A stretch of DNA of 64,000 bases, from assembly GCA_041751095.1 (NCBI GenBank), contig JBGSYC010000200.1:16954-80953 (forward strand), in the 5' to 3' direction. The notes under the pieces are model-generated. The model saw only the letters and a program-made list of their open reading frames with translations. It searched no databases and was not told the origin of the DNA. A program made the translations under genes and the position numbers. Within the stretch, counting starts at the first letter, position 1; each line of letters begins with the position of its first letter. The stretch comes from JADCRZ01 sp041751095. GTDB taxonomy: Bacteria; Bacteroidota; Bacteroidia; Chitinophagales; Chitinophagaceae. Positions 33,227 through 42,191 of the stretch are shown one piece after another.

Positions 33227-35944
33227 ATGCTTCCGGTATTATGTTACAACCAATTAAATTACAAGGACGTACAAAAAAATTTCGATAAGGTTTTACAACA
33301 CCTTACCAAAGGAGATTTTAGAAACGCAGATGTAAGAAAGATGTCAAATACCGGGTTTTACAGAGCAAGGCTGAATATTAAAGATCGCCTGCTGTTTAGC
33401 ATTGCGTCGTATAACGAGAAGAAATATTTGCTGCTGCTGGAAGTGATACCAAATCACGAATATGCTAAATCGAGGTTTTTGCGTGGTGCGCAGCTACCGC
33501 CTGAAGAGGATATGCAGCCGGTTACAGACGTCAGCGAAATCAAAAACGGTGCAATAAGAGAACTGCACTATATAAATGAAGCAGGAAACATCATCCACAT
33601 CCTCAATAAGTTCCTGTCCTTTGATGAAACTCAGAACAGCATTTTTCATCTCCATTCGCCATTGATCATTATAGGCTCAGCAGGCAGCGGTAAAACCGTG
33701 GTGGTTTTAGAAAAGCTGAAGCAGTTAGAAGGGAATGTTGCGTATATATCCCTGTCAACATACCTTGTTGAAAACGCACGTAAGATGTACTTTGCCAATG
33801 GATATGATAATGAGGATAATGAACCGGAATTTCTTTCATTTAAGCAATACATTGAATCGTGGAATATTCCGGAAGGGAAAGAAATAAATTTTCGTGGCTT
33901 TGAACAATGGTTCAGCAGGCATGCGCAGCATGTAAAGCTGAATGAGCCTTACCGTGTTTATGAAGAATTTAAAGGAGTGCTTACCGGTTCGCCGGTGCAT
34001 GCACCATGGCTAAGCAGGGATGAATACCTGGCACTGGGAATCAAACAATCCATTTTTGCAGCAGATACAAGAGAGCAGGTATACAACCTTTTTACAAAGT
34101 ATCTGGAGTGGATGAAAGAGAATAATTATTTCGATGTTAACATATTATCGTATGAATACTTAAGCCTGGTAAAGCCACGGTACGATTATATTATCATAGA
34201 TGAGGTGCAGGATATCACAAGTATCCAGTTAAAGTGCCTTATGCAGTCGCTTAAAAAAGCCGATCAGTTTATACTCACCGGCGACAGCAATCAAATTGTA
34301 CATCCCAATTTTTTTTCGTGGTCAAAAATAAAATCTTATCTATACCATCAAAATGCCGAAAGCAGGCAGATATGCATTCTGCAAACAAATTACCGCAATT
34401 CAAGGCAGGTCGTAAAATTATCGAACACATTATTGAAGATCAAAACGCTGCGGTTCGGCTCCATCGATAAGGAAAGCAACTACCTTATCAATACCATATC
34501 CCAGCGGCAGGGAGAAGTTACATTGATCGCCGATGATGACAAAGCAAGAGCGGAGTTAAACAGGAAAACACAGCATTCAACTCATTTTGCCGTAATCGTG
34601 GCAGACAGTCGTGTAAAAGAGGAAGCCCGCAGGCAGTTTAAAACGCCGCTTATTTTTTCTGTGCATGAAGCTAAGGGCCTCGAGTATGAAAATGTGGTTC
34701 TGCTCAATTTTATATCAGATCATTCAAACGAGTTTAAAGAGATCATTAGAGGTGTGGAGACATCGGCCTTGCAGGATGACTCTCTCCAATATTCCAGGCC
34801 TGCAGATAAAAGCGATAAGGATGCGGAAATCTATAAGTTCTATATCAACTCACTATACGTTGCTATAACCCGGGCAGTGAAAAATATTTATTTGTTTGAA
34901 AAGCAGGTCAGTCATCCTGCCCTGGAATTATTATCCCTAAAACAATCCGGGAAGATTTTACAGGTAGCCGAGCAGCAGTCGAATAAAGAGGAATGGCTTG
35001 AGGAAGCCGGCCGCCTGGAACTGCAGGGTAAGTATGAGCAGGCCGAACAGATAAGAGCAAAATACCTTGGTTATGAATATATAAGCCCCCAGCAGTTAGA
35101 ACAGATTAAGTTGCTTGCTCTTGATCCGTCTAAAAAAGAAGGTGAAGTGAAACGGGAAAGAAAGCAATTGTTTCAATATGCACAAAGCAACTATAAAATT
35201 GAATGGATAGACCAGTTGGCCAGGTTACAGTTTCCAAGGGCAGTATTGTACATGAAAGAATTGAGGCAGGATGGAAAGGAATATGCAAAAAATTGCCGCC
35301 TGGGCCGGAGAGAAGAGGTGGGACGCGTTGTAAAAAAGTATGGGCCTGATTTCGCCCTTCCTGATAACGGTGTTACCGGCATTATGTTATCACTTCTGCA
35401 CGGGCAGGATACGATTACGGATTATTTCATCAGCCAGAAAGTCAATGTAACCCGGGCGGAAAATGCCGGTTTGTTGCCGGTTGATTACCTGTTGCAGGGG
35501 TATTATAAAACAACCATTTTCCGCCACACATTTACCGCGACAAAAACCACGTTATTAAAATACTGGTTTACCGTTAAGCCGTCCTCGCTCGTCTTTCAGG
35601 TTAACCATCAGCGTTTATCGGCCGGAGGCAGTTCGATGCCTTTTTTCCTGGTGATCTGCATGCGATGCATAGAAAAAGAATTGCCGGAAAAAGTTAAGAT
35701 CAGCTTCAAAGATGAGGCTAAGCCGCAGATTACGTCAGGGGTATTCAGTATGGATGAAATAATGAAATTTATAGCATGCATGCCCGATGAGATACTGCCA
35801 TTGTACCGAAGGCAACGTCAATATGTGAACGCCGTTTTAGCACTGCACGAAGCAGACGGGAAAGACCCATCCTGTAAAAGGTTGTTCAGGCGTGTAGCAA
35901 GAGGTTGCTATATAGTAAACCCGGGTGTCATTTTTGATGCATAG
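33227..35944 (+). CDS. RelE-like domain / UvrD-type SF1 helicase / ankyrin-like fusion
   Basis: The 905-residue protein has three parts. Residues about 10-85 have a RelE/ParE-like strand-helix pattern (GFYRARLNIKDRLLFSIA, LLLLEVIPNHEYAKSRF). The core is an SF1 helicase: Walker A GSAGSGKT (150-157), Walker B IIIDEVQD (322-329), TGDSNQIV, QTNYRNSRQVV, VHEAKGLEYENVVLL (479-493) and YVAITRA (544-550). Residues about 685-760 look like ankyrin repeats (GVTGIMLSLLHGQDTITDYF), then an unknown end. It is divergent from the restriction-modification unit. Not UvrD or PcrA itself; a defence or RNA/DNA-surveillance role is inference. Confidence 0.8.
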   Translation: MLPVLCYNQLNYKDVQKNFDKVLQHLTKGDFRNADVRKMSNTGFYRARLNIKDRLLFSIASYNEKKYLLLLEVIPNHEYAKSRFLRGAQLPPEEDMQPVTDVSEIKNGAIRELHYINEAGNIIHILNKFLSFDETQNSIFHLHSPLIIIGSAGSGKTVVVLEKLKQLEGNVAYISLSTYLVENARKMYFANGYDNEDNEPEFLSFKQYIESWNIPEGKEINFRGFEQWFSRHAQHVKLNEPYRVYEEFKGVLTGSPVHAPWLSRDEYLALGIKQSIFAADTREQVYNLFTKYLEWMKENNYFDVNILSYEYLSLVKPRYDYIIIDEVQDITSIQLKCLMQSLKKADQFILTGDSNQIVHPNFFSWSKIKSYLYHQNAESRQICILQTNYRNSRQVVKLSNTLLKIKTLRFGSIDKESNYLINTISQRQGEVTLIADDDKARAELNRKTQHSTHFAVIVADSRVKEEARRQFKTPLIFSVHEAKGLEYENVVLLNFISDHSNEFKEIIRGVETSALQDDSLQYSRPADKSDKDAEIYKFYINSLYVAITRAVKNIYLFEKQVSHPALELLSLKQSGKILQVAEQQSNKEEWLEEAGRLELQGKYEQAEQIRAKYLGYEYISPQQLEQIKLLALDPSKKEGEVKRERKQLFQYAQSNYKIEWIDQLARLQFPRAVLYMKELRQDGKEYAKNCRLGRREEVGRVVKKYGPDFALPDNGVTGIMLSLLHGQDTITDYFISQKVNVTRAENAGLLPVDYLLQGYYKTTIFRHTFTATKTTLLKYWFTVKPSSLVFQVNHQRLSAGGSSMPFFLVICMRCIEKELPEKVKISFKDEAKPQITSGVFSMDEIMKFIACMPDEILPLYRRQRQYVNAVLALHEADGKDPSCKRLFRRVARGCYIVNPGVIFDA

Positions 35945-35992
35945 TAGGCCGGGCACCTCCCGTGAATGATGAACCGAACACGCAAGCTTACA

Positions 35993-38422
35993 TTAATTTC
36001 TTATCGGTTTTCCGCCTTTCAATACACTCTGGATCCTTTCGAGCGTTTTCTTTTCGCCGGCAAGGCTTAAAAAAGCTTCTCTTTCAAGGTCAAGCAAATA
36101 TTGTTCACTAACGATTGTTGGCTCGCTCAGATCACCGCCACACATGACGTAAGCCAGTTTTTTAGCCACTACAACATCATGGTCAGTAGCGTAGTTTCCT
36201 CTCCACATGCCGTTGATTCCGGCATACAGTGCGCCCAATAATGAACGGCCGAATACCCTGATATCGCTTCGTTGTACGGGCATGGTATAACCTGAGTCGA
36301 ACAGTTCCACTACCGCATTTTTTGCATCGGCGATCCGCCGGTCCTGGTTTAAAATAACGTCGTCTATGCCTTTACGTAATATGCCCAGGTCGTAAGCTTC
36401 AAATGCTGATGTGGCCACTTTAGCTGTTGCGATAGTTAGAAACCGGTTTTTCAGGGTTATATTTTCGGGTTCGTCTTCGTGCATTTCATCTGCGGCCCTT
36501 AAAACAAATTCTTTGGTGCCGCCACCTCCCGGGATTAGCCCGACCCCTAATTCAACAAGCCCTGCATAAGTTTCAGCCGCGGCAAATACCCGGTCTGAAT
36601 GCATACACAGTTCACAGGCTCCTCCCAGTGTAAGGCCGTGGGGGGCAACCACTACCGGTATACCGGAATATCTTGCCCGCATCATCGTGTTCTGGAACAT
36701 GCGGATAGCAAGGTCAAGCTCATCGTAGTCCTGCTCTATGGCAAGCATGAATATCATTCCGACATTGGCCCCCGCGCTGAATTGGGCGGCGTTATTGGCA
36801 ATCACCAATCCTTTAAATTTATCTTCCGCCACAGAGATGGATTTCTGGATGGCTTCCAACACCTCGCTTCCTATACTTCCCATTTTGGTATCCCACTCCA
36901 GGCCAAGCACATCATCGCCAAGGTGGTATACATTACAGGCATTATTTTTCCATACGGTTTGGTTCTCAAAATTTTTCATCACAATAAACGCATGGGCGCC
37001 TGGCAGCGGCTTAAATGCTCCCACTTCACCGGAGCCGGAAGGCTGGTAACACATGCGTACCCCATGCTCCACCTTGTAAAATGAATCTATCCCTGATCCG
37101 ATCATCGTGTCAACCCAGCCGGCCACCGGGTAACCGGCTTCTTTCATGGCCTGCACTGTTTTTTGTACGCCTAACACATCCCAGCTTTCAAAAGCTCCAA
37201 TCTCCCATCCGAATCCTGCCTTAAGAGCATCATCCACCCTGTACACTTCATCGCTGATTTCCGGAATACGGTGAGATATATACGCAAATAAGCTGTAATG
37301 AAACCGGCGGTAAAACTCTCCTGCCTTGTCCTTCCCTTCACACAAAAATTTCAGCCTCGTTTTCAGATCTTCAACAGGCTTCGCAGCTTCGATGGTTGCG
37401 AACCTGGGCTTTTTCCTCGGTTCATATTCCATTGTCTGGAGGTTAAGCGTCAGGATTTCGGACCCTTCACCGCTACTGTCAGAAGCATTCTTTATTTTTT
37501 TAAAAAAGCCCTGGCCGGATTTATCCCCAAGCCATTTATTTTCAGCGATTTTCTCCAGCCATGCAGGTATGGCGAATGTCCCGCGCGCCTCATCTCCGGG
37601 GCAGTTATCGGCAACACCCCTCGCAACTTTAATTAAGGTATCTATCCCAACCACATCCGCTGTTCTGAAAGTTGCCGACTTTGGCCGTCCGATCACAGGC
37701 CCGGTAAGCGCTTCAATTTCATCGATGGTAAGCCCGAGTTTTTCGACAAGGCCAAATATCGACATGATGCCGAATACCCCTATGCGGTTAGCAATAAATG
37801 CAGGAGTGTCTTTGCATAATACCGTCTTCTTGCCTAAATTCAAATCCCCGAAGTTCATCAGGAAATCCACCACCTCAGAAGAGGTATATTGGGTAGGGAT
37901 AATTTCAAGCAGCCGGAGATACCTTGGAGGATTAAAAAAATGCGTGCCACAGAAATGTTTTTTAAAGTCATCGCTCCTTCCTTCAGCCATCATATGAATG
38001 GGTATTCCCGATGTATTCGAACTGACCAGCGTTCCCGGTTTCCGGAATTTTTCCACTTCGCTGAAAACAGATTGTTTGATATCGAGCCTTTCGATCACAA
38101 CTTCAATGATCCAGTCAACCCCGGAAATATCTTTCATGTGATCGGTAAGGTTGCCTGTCTTAATCCTCTTCAGAACATCCTTGTGGTATACTGGAGAGGG
38201 GTTTGATTTAACGGCAGCCTGCAAGGCGTCATTAGCCACTCTGCTTCTCACCGGGGGATGATCGAGTGAAAGACCTTTTGCTTTTTCTGCATCGGTCAGC
38301 TCACTGGGTACGACGTCAAGCAGAAGAACGGGGAAACCCGCTCCCGCAAAGTGGCAGGCTATCCTGCTGCCCATAACGCCACTTCCCAATACTGCTACCT
38401 TTTTAATAATACGTTTTGACAT
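35993..38422 (-). CDS. fadN: 3-hydroxyacyl-CoA dehydrogenase / enoyl-CoA hydratase fusion
   Basis: This 809-residue bifunctional beta-oxidation enzyme hydrates enoyl-CoA and oxidises the 3-hydroxyacyl product with NAD. The dehydrogenase is N-terminal (VAVLGSGVMGSRIACHFAGAG; HFFNPPRYLRLLEIIP; KDTPAFIANRIG) and the hydratase C-terminal (NNAAQFSAGANVG; GGACELCMHSDRV; LVELGVGLIPGGGGTKEF), the FadN order rather than that of FadB/FadJ. No thiolase or acyl-CoA dehydrogenase gene adjoins it. An inverted repeat just before the ATG is a likely repressor site. Symbol assigned by architecture. Confidence 0.85.
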   Translation of the reverse strand: MSKRIIKKVAVLGSGVMGSRIACHFAGAGFPVLLLDVVPSELTDAEKAKGLSLDHPPVRSRVANDALQAAVKSNPSPVYHKDVLKRIKTGNLTDHMKDISGVDWIIEVVIERLDIKQSVFSEVEKFRKPGTLVSSNTSGIPIHMMAEGRSDDFKKHFCGTHFFNPPRYLRLLEIIPTQYTSSEVVDFLMNFGDLNLGKKTVLCKDTPAFIANRIGVFGIMSIFGLVEKLGLTIDEIEALTGPVIGRPKSATFRTADVVGIDTLIKVARGVADNCPGDEARGTFAIPAWLEKIAENKWLGDKSGQGFFKKIKNASDSSGEGSEILTLNLQTMEYEPRKKPRFATIEAAKPVEDLKTRLKFLCEGKDKAGEFYRRFHYSLFAYISHRIPEISDEVYRVDDALKAGFGWEIGAFESWDVLGVQKTVQAMKEAGYPVAGWVDTMIGSGIDSFYKVEHGVRMCYQPSGSGEVGAFKPLPGAHAFIVMKNFENQTVWKNNACNVYHLGDDVLGLEWDTKMGSIGSEVLEAIQKSISVAEDKFKGLVIANNAAQFSAGANVGMIFMLAIEQDYDELDLAIRMFQNTMMRARYSGIPVVVAPHGLTLGGACELCMHSDRVFAAAETYAGLVELGVGLIPGGGGTKEFVLRAADEMHEDEPENITLKNRFLTIATAKVATSAFEAYDLGILRKGIDDVILNQDRRIADAKNAVVELFDSGYTMPVQRSDIRVFGRSLLGALYAGINGMWRGNYATDHDVVVAKKLAYVMCGGDLSEPTIVSEQYLLDLEREAFLSLAGEKKTLERIQSVLKGGKPIRN

Positions 38423-38428
38423 ATTAGT

Positions 38429-38442
38429 TAGTTAAACAACTA
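38429..38442. promoter_or_regulatory. Inverted repeat before the fatty-acid oxidation gene
   Basis: TAGTT-AAAC-AACTA is a perfect 5-4-5 inverted repeat starting seven bases before the ATG of the minus-strand gene. Its place over the translation start and its size suit a MarR- or TetR-type repressor dimer, as often controls beta-oxidation genes. The protein that would bind is not in the window. Confidence 0.45.
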
Positions 38443-38473
38443 TTACGAAGGTAGGGTAAGATTTTAGCATTCA

Positions 38474-38612
38474 GATTTTGAATTTTGAATTTTGAATTTT
38501 AATGGCTGAATGGGGAGGAAGCCGAAGAGTCGAAAATGAAGAAAGAATGAAAATGAATCCCATACCGATGGTGCGCTCCAAAACCCAAAATCCAAAATTC
38601 AAAACCCAAAAT
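38474..38612. repeat. Inverted clusters of an ATTTTGAA-like octamer
   Basis: The left cluster (38474-38502) has three tandem ATTTTGAA units. The right cluster (38578-38612) carries the complementary words (AAAATCC, AAAATTC, AAAACCC). They would pair across about 75 bp. The structure fills the gap between metG and the fatty-acid oxidation gene, both on the minus strand, and its right arm ends just before the metG stop, a plausible transcription end for metG. Confidence 0.65.
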
Positions 38613-38613
38613 C

Positions 38614-40770
38614 CTATGACACCTGAGACCCGTTGGGGATCATAGCATCCGGATTGATGAAATACAGCCTTCCGCCCGGATCCTCAGCCATTAAGATCAT
38701 GCCATTGCTTTCGATACCCTTCATTTTACGTGGCGCCAGATTTGCAACTACTACCACCTGCTTACCTATAATCTCTTCAGGTTTGAAGTGCAACGCAATG
38801 CCGGAAACAATTGTTCGCTTTTCAAAGCCAAGATCAACCTCAAGCTTCAGCAGCTTGTCTGCCTTTTCCACTTTATCTGCTGACACGATGATACCCGTAC
38901 GCAAATCCAGTTTCGTGAAATCATCATAAACGATTTGAGGCTTCAGATCTGTTGTTTCATGCTTATCTGTCGCTTGCACTTCCCCGGATTCAGGCTTCTC
39001 CGTACCGGTAAAGCCCGTTTTAAAGGCCCTGGCTTGTAGTTTCCGCATCTCTGATTCAATTTCGTGATCCTCAATTTTCCGGAACAGCAGTTGCGGTTCC
39101 CTGAGACTATATCCTACGCTCAACAGCTTACTTTTGCCTGCGTTTTCCCAGTCGAGGATCTTGTCGACTACCTTCATCATATTACACATTTTTCGTGCTG
39201 TGGCAGGTAAGAAAGGGTGAATAAAAATAGCCAGGTTTGCCGTAAGCTGCAGGCAAATATGTAGGCAGTTATCGATCTGCTTTTGTGCTTTTGCCGCTTC
39301 ATCAGAACCGGTATTTGCTGTTAACATTTTGGCTACGATCCAGGGTTGTTTTTCCTGCATGAACCTGTTCCCTTTTCTTGCAAGGTCGATCACCTCGAAC
39401 AGCGCATCCCTGAATTTATATGTTTCAAGCAGTGCTTCAGCCCTTTCTTTTGTCTTTTCAAATTCAGCCAGCATCGTGCTGTCTGTTTCCTGCATTTCAT
39501 CTGCATGCAAAGCCGGCACTTTGCCTTTGCAAAGCTTGTGTAACAGCACAAACGTTCTGTTGATGAAATTTCCGAAGATCGATACGAGCTCACTGTTATT
39601 TGCCTCCTGGAAACCTTTCCATATAAATTCGCTGTCTTTGCTTTCCGGGGAAATGGTTGTTATATAATAGCGCAGCACGTCAGCCATGCTTTCCCCGCCA
39701 TTCTCCTTTTTAATCCAGTCGTTGATATAATCATCCATCTCGATGCTCCACCCTCTGCTGGTACTCATTTTATCACCTTCGAGGTTCATGAACTCATTAG
39801 CCGGGACATTATCAGGCAGGACGTTGCCATGCAGCTTCAGCATTACCGGGAAGATGATGCAATGAAATACAATATTGTCTTTACCGATAAAATGAACAAG
39901 TTTTGTATCCTGGCCGTACCAGTAGGGTTTCCAGTCCTTACTGTTTTCGATAGCCCATTGTTTTGTAGCGCTTATGTAGCCGATAGGAGCATCGAACCAG
40001 ACATACAGCACCTTACCTTGCGCTTGTGTTAACGGCACAGGGACGCCCCAGTCGAGGTCTCTGGTGACAGCCCTGGGCTGTAAGCCTGCATCCATCCAGC
40101 TCTTGCACTGCCCCAGCACATTGGCTTTCCAGTCTCCGGCGTGTTCTCGGAGTATCCAGTCACGCAGCCAGGTTTCATGTTTGTTCAGCGGCAGGTACCA
40201 GTGTGTGGTCATCCTTTTTACCGGCGGATTGCCGCTCAGTGTGCTTCTTGGATTGATCAGCTGGTCAGGGCTCAACGACGTGCCGCATTTTTCGCACTGG
40301 TCTCCATATGCATTATTATTGCCGCACACGGGGCACGTGCCGATGATGTAGCGGTCGGCGAGGAAAGTGTTCGCCTGTTCGTCAAAATATTGTTCGCTTG
40401 CCTGTTCTTCGAGGTCGCCTTTATTATTGAGCAAAGTAAAAAATTCCTGCGCCGTTTCATGATGAAGGGGAGCGCTGGTACGGTGGTAAATGTCAAATGA
40501 AATACCCAGGTCAAAGAAATTTTGTTTCATCATCCCATGGTACTTCTCCACAATTTCGGCGGGTGTGGTATTCTCTTTCATTGCCTGAATGGTTATTGCG
40601 GCGCCATGCTCGTCGCTTCCGGAAACAAAGACCACGTCACGTTTCTGTGCACGTAAATAACGCACATAGATATCCGCCGGCAGGTAAGCCCCGGAAAGGT
40701 GGCCGACATGTTTTGGGCCGTTTGCGTAAGGTAATGCAGCGGTGACCAGGTATCGTTTAGGTTGATTCAT
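38614..40770 (-). CDS. metG: Methionyl-tRNA synthetase
   Basis: MetG charges tRNA(Met). From the ATG at 40770 the protein has 718 residues and starts MNQPKRYLVTAALPYANGP; a 22-codon upstream extension is open but not family-like. The class I signatures are HVGH and KMSTSRG. A zinc knuckle (CPVCGNNNAYGDQCEKCG) is present. The C-terminal EMAP-II-like tRNA-binding domain (YDDFTKLDLRTGIIVSADKV) follows a linker, giving the long dimeric form of the enzyme. Confidence 0.96.
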   Translation of the reverse strand: MNQPKRYLVTAALPYANGPKHVGHLSGAYLPADIYVRYLRAQKRDVVFVSGSDEHGAAITIQAMKENTTPAEIVEKYHGMMKQNFFDLGISFDIYHRTSAPLHHETAQEFFTLLNNKGDLEEQASEQYFDEQANTFLADRYIIGTCPVCGNNNAYGDQCEKCGTSLSPDQLINPRSTLSGNPPVKRMTTHWYLPLNKHETWLRDWILREHAGDWKANVLGQCKSWMDAGLQPRAVTRDLDWGVPVPLTQAQGKVLYVWFDAPIGYISATKQWAIENSKDWKPYWYGQDTKLVHFIGKDNIVFHCIIFPVMLKLHGNVLPDNVPANEFMNLEGDKMSTSRGWSIEMDDYINDWIKKENGGESMADVLRYYITTISPESKDSEFIWKGFQEANNSELVSIFGNFINRTFVLLHKLCKGKVPALHADEMQETDSTMLAEFEKTKERAEALLETYKFRDALFEVIDLARKGNRFMQEKQPWIVAKMLTANTGSDEAAKAQKQIDNCLHICLQLTANLAIFIHPFLPATARKMCNMMKVVDKILDWENAGKSKLLSVGYSLREPQLLFRKIEDHEIESEMRKLQARAFKTGFTGTEKPESGEVQATDKHETTDLKPQIVYDDFTKLDLRTGIIVSADKVEKADKLLKLEVDLGFEKRTIVSGIALHFKPEEIIGKQVVVVANLAPRKMKGIESNGMILMAEDPGGRLYFINPDAMIPNGSQVS

Positions 40771-41107
40771 TGCTAAGACTTCTTTATAGCTATTTCCATT
40801 ATAACCGATTGCAGCGCGCACGAATAAAAAGTACATTCATGCACCTTGCAAGTCTGCAAAAATAGCCAATTGAGAAAGAAGGAAAAATAATTGATTGATG
40901 TGGAGCAGCGTGTTTTTTTTGTCATCCTTCATGAGCACGGTTCATGTGGAAAAAAGGTCTGTTCAGGCGAATGAAGATGTCTGTTTGCAGACGGCGATAA
41001 ATGAATGGCTTACCCGATATTTAACCCTGACGGCCTTTGCAACCAGCAGGCAGCAGTCACTAAGACATTTATATGTACCTTACCTACGCATCTGTTAACC
41101 CGTTCTT
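40771..41107. other. Divergent spacer between metG and an LD-carboxypeptidase
   Basis: I see no gene here. On the minus strand TATTTTTG at 40857-40864 is a good -7 element for metG. Two small inverted repeats occur: TTGCA-AGTC-TGCAA near 40847-40860 and GTCTG-TTTG-CAGAC at 40979-40992. No convincing promoter for the plus-strand gene was found. Confidence 0.5.
40857..40864 (-). promoter_or_regulatory. -7 element of metG
   Basis: Minus-strand TATTTTTG matches TAnnTTTG exactly. Initiation near 40850 would give an 80-nt leader. The -33 region at the expected 20-nt spacing reads TTT rather than TTG, so the promoter is supported by one element only. Confidence 0.42.
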
Positions 41108-42121
41108 ATGAACCGTAAACAATTTCTTTCTGCCTGCATCGCTGTTGGCGCACTGGATCGGGCTTCGGCAGTTCTTCCGGATGATGGCACAGCAGGCGTC
41201 ACTGTTCCGGAGTACCTCGTCCGCGGTGATACCATTGGCATCACCAGCCCGGCAGGATATATCACGCACGAAGAAATTCAGCCGGCCATCCTGCAAATGG
41301 AGAGTTGGGGAATGAAAGTTCAGGTTGGCACAACCATTGGCCAAAGGCATTTTAGTTTTGGTGGCGCCGACAATGAGAGGGTTCAGGATTTCCAGCAGAT
41401 GCTTGATGACAGATCGGTTAAAGCCATCATGTGTGCAAGAGGCGGTTACGGAGCCGTTCGCATTATCGACAAACTTAATTTTACAACATATGCCGCTTAT
41501 CCCAAATGGATCATAGGGTTCAGTGATATTACTATCTTTCACAGCCACGTGAACAGGAATCATGGCATCGCCACCATTCATTCAAAAATGTGCAACAGTT
41601 TTCCCGCGGACTGGAGTAAGGCAGAGCCGGTACAGGCAGAAACTATCCTTTCTATCCGGGACGCATTGACCGGTAAAAAGATGAAGTATAACGCTGTGCC
41701 ACATACGCACAACAAGACCGGCAGGGCAGAAGGCATACTGGCAGGAGGTAATTTAAAAACAATTGAAAGCCTTTCAGGAACACAATCGGACCTGGTAACG
41801 TCCGGGAAGATATTGTTTGTGGAAGACACCGGTGAGTACCTCTATAGCATAGACCGCATGTTCTGGAACCTGAAAAGGACGGGGAAATTATCAAAATTGA
41901 AAGCCCTGATCATAGGCGGCTTCAAAATAAAGCCCGACAATCCAGGGGAGGAATTTGGTAAAACATTGTATGAAATTGTGCTGGAAAAGGTTAAGGAATA
42001 CGATTATCCCGTATGTTTTGATTTCCCGGTCGGCCACCAGGTAAATAATTACGCCCTGAAGTGCGGAGTACAGCATACATTAGCAGTGAATGCCGGATCG
42101 GCGACATTGGAGGAATATTGA
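41108..42121 (+). CDS. LD-carboxypeptidase (peptidase S66), exported form
   Basis: S66 peptidases release the terminal D-alanine from the L,D bond of muropeptide tetrapeptides, a recycling step. The 337-residue protein has an N-terminal stretch (MNRKQFLSACIAVGALDRAS) that looks like a signal sequence, absent in its neighbour. The fold landmarks are GITSPAGYI, CARGGYGAVRIID, the nucleophile serine in GFSDIT, the glutamate in LFVEDTGEYLYSIDRM and the histidine in FPVGHQVNNYALKCG: the full Ser-Glu-His triad. It precedes a paralogue by 70 bp. Confidence 0.88.
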   Translation: MNRKQFLSACIAVGALDRASAVLPDDGTAGVTVPEYLVRGDTIGITSPAGYITHEEIQPAILQMESWGMKVQVGTTIGQRHFSFGGADNERVQDFQQMLDDRSVKAIMCARGGYGAVRIIDKLNFTTYAAYPKWIIGFSDITIFHSHVNRNHGIATIHSKMCNSFPADWSKAEPVQAETILSIRDALTGKKMKYNAVPHTHNKTGRAEGILAGGNLKTIESLSGTQSDLVTSGKILFVEDTGEYLYSIDRMFWNLKRTGKLSKLKALIIGGFKIKPDNPGEEFGKTLYEIVLEKVKEYDYPVCFDFPVGHQVNNYALKCGVQHTLAVNAGSATLEEY

Positions 42122-42191
42122 TTTTTATTCTCCTTGTGTAACAGCAAAACAATCGCTTTACACGTCGTTCCAAATATCATAACTTTCCGTA

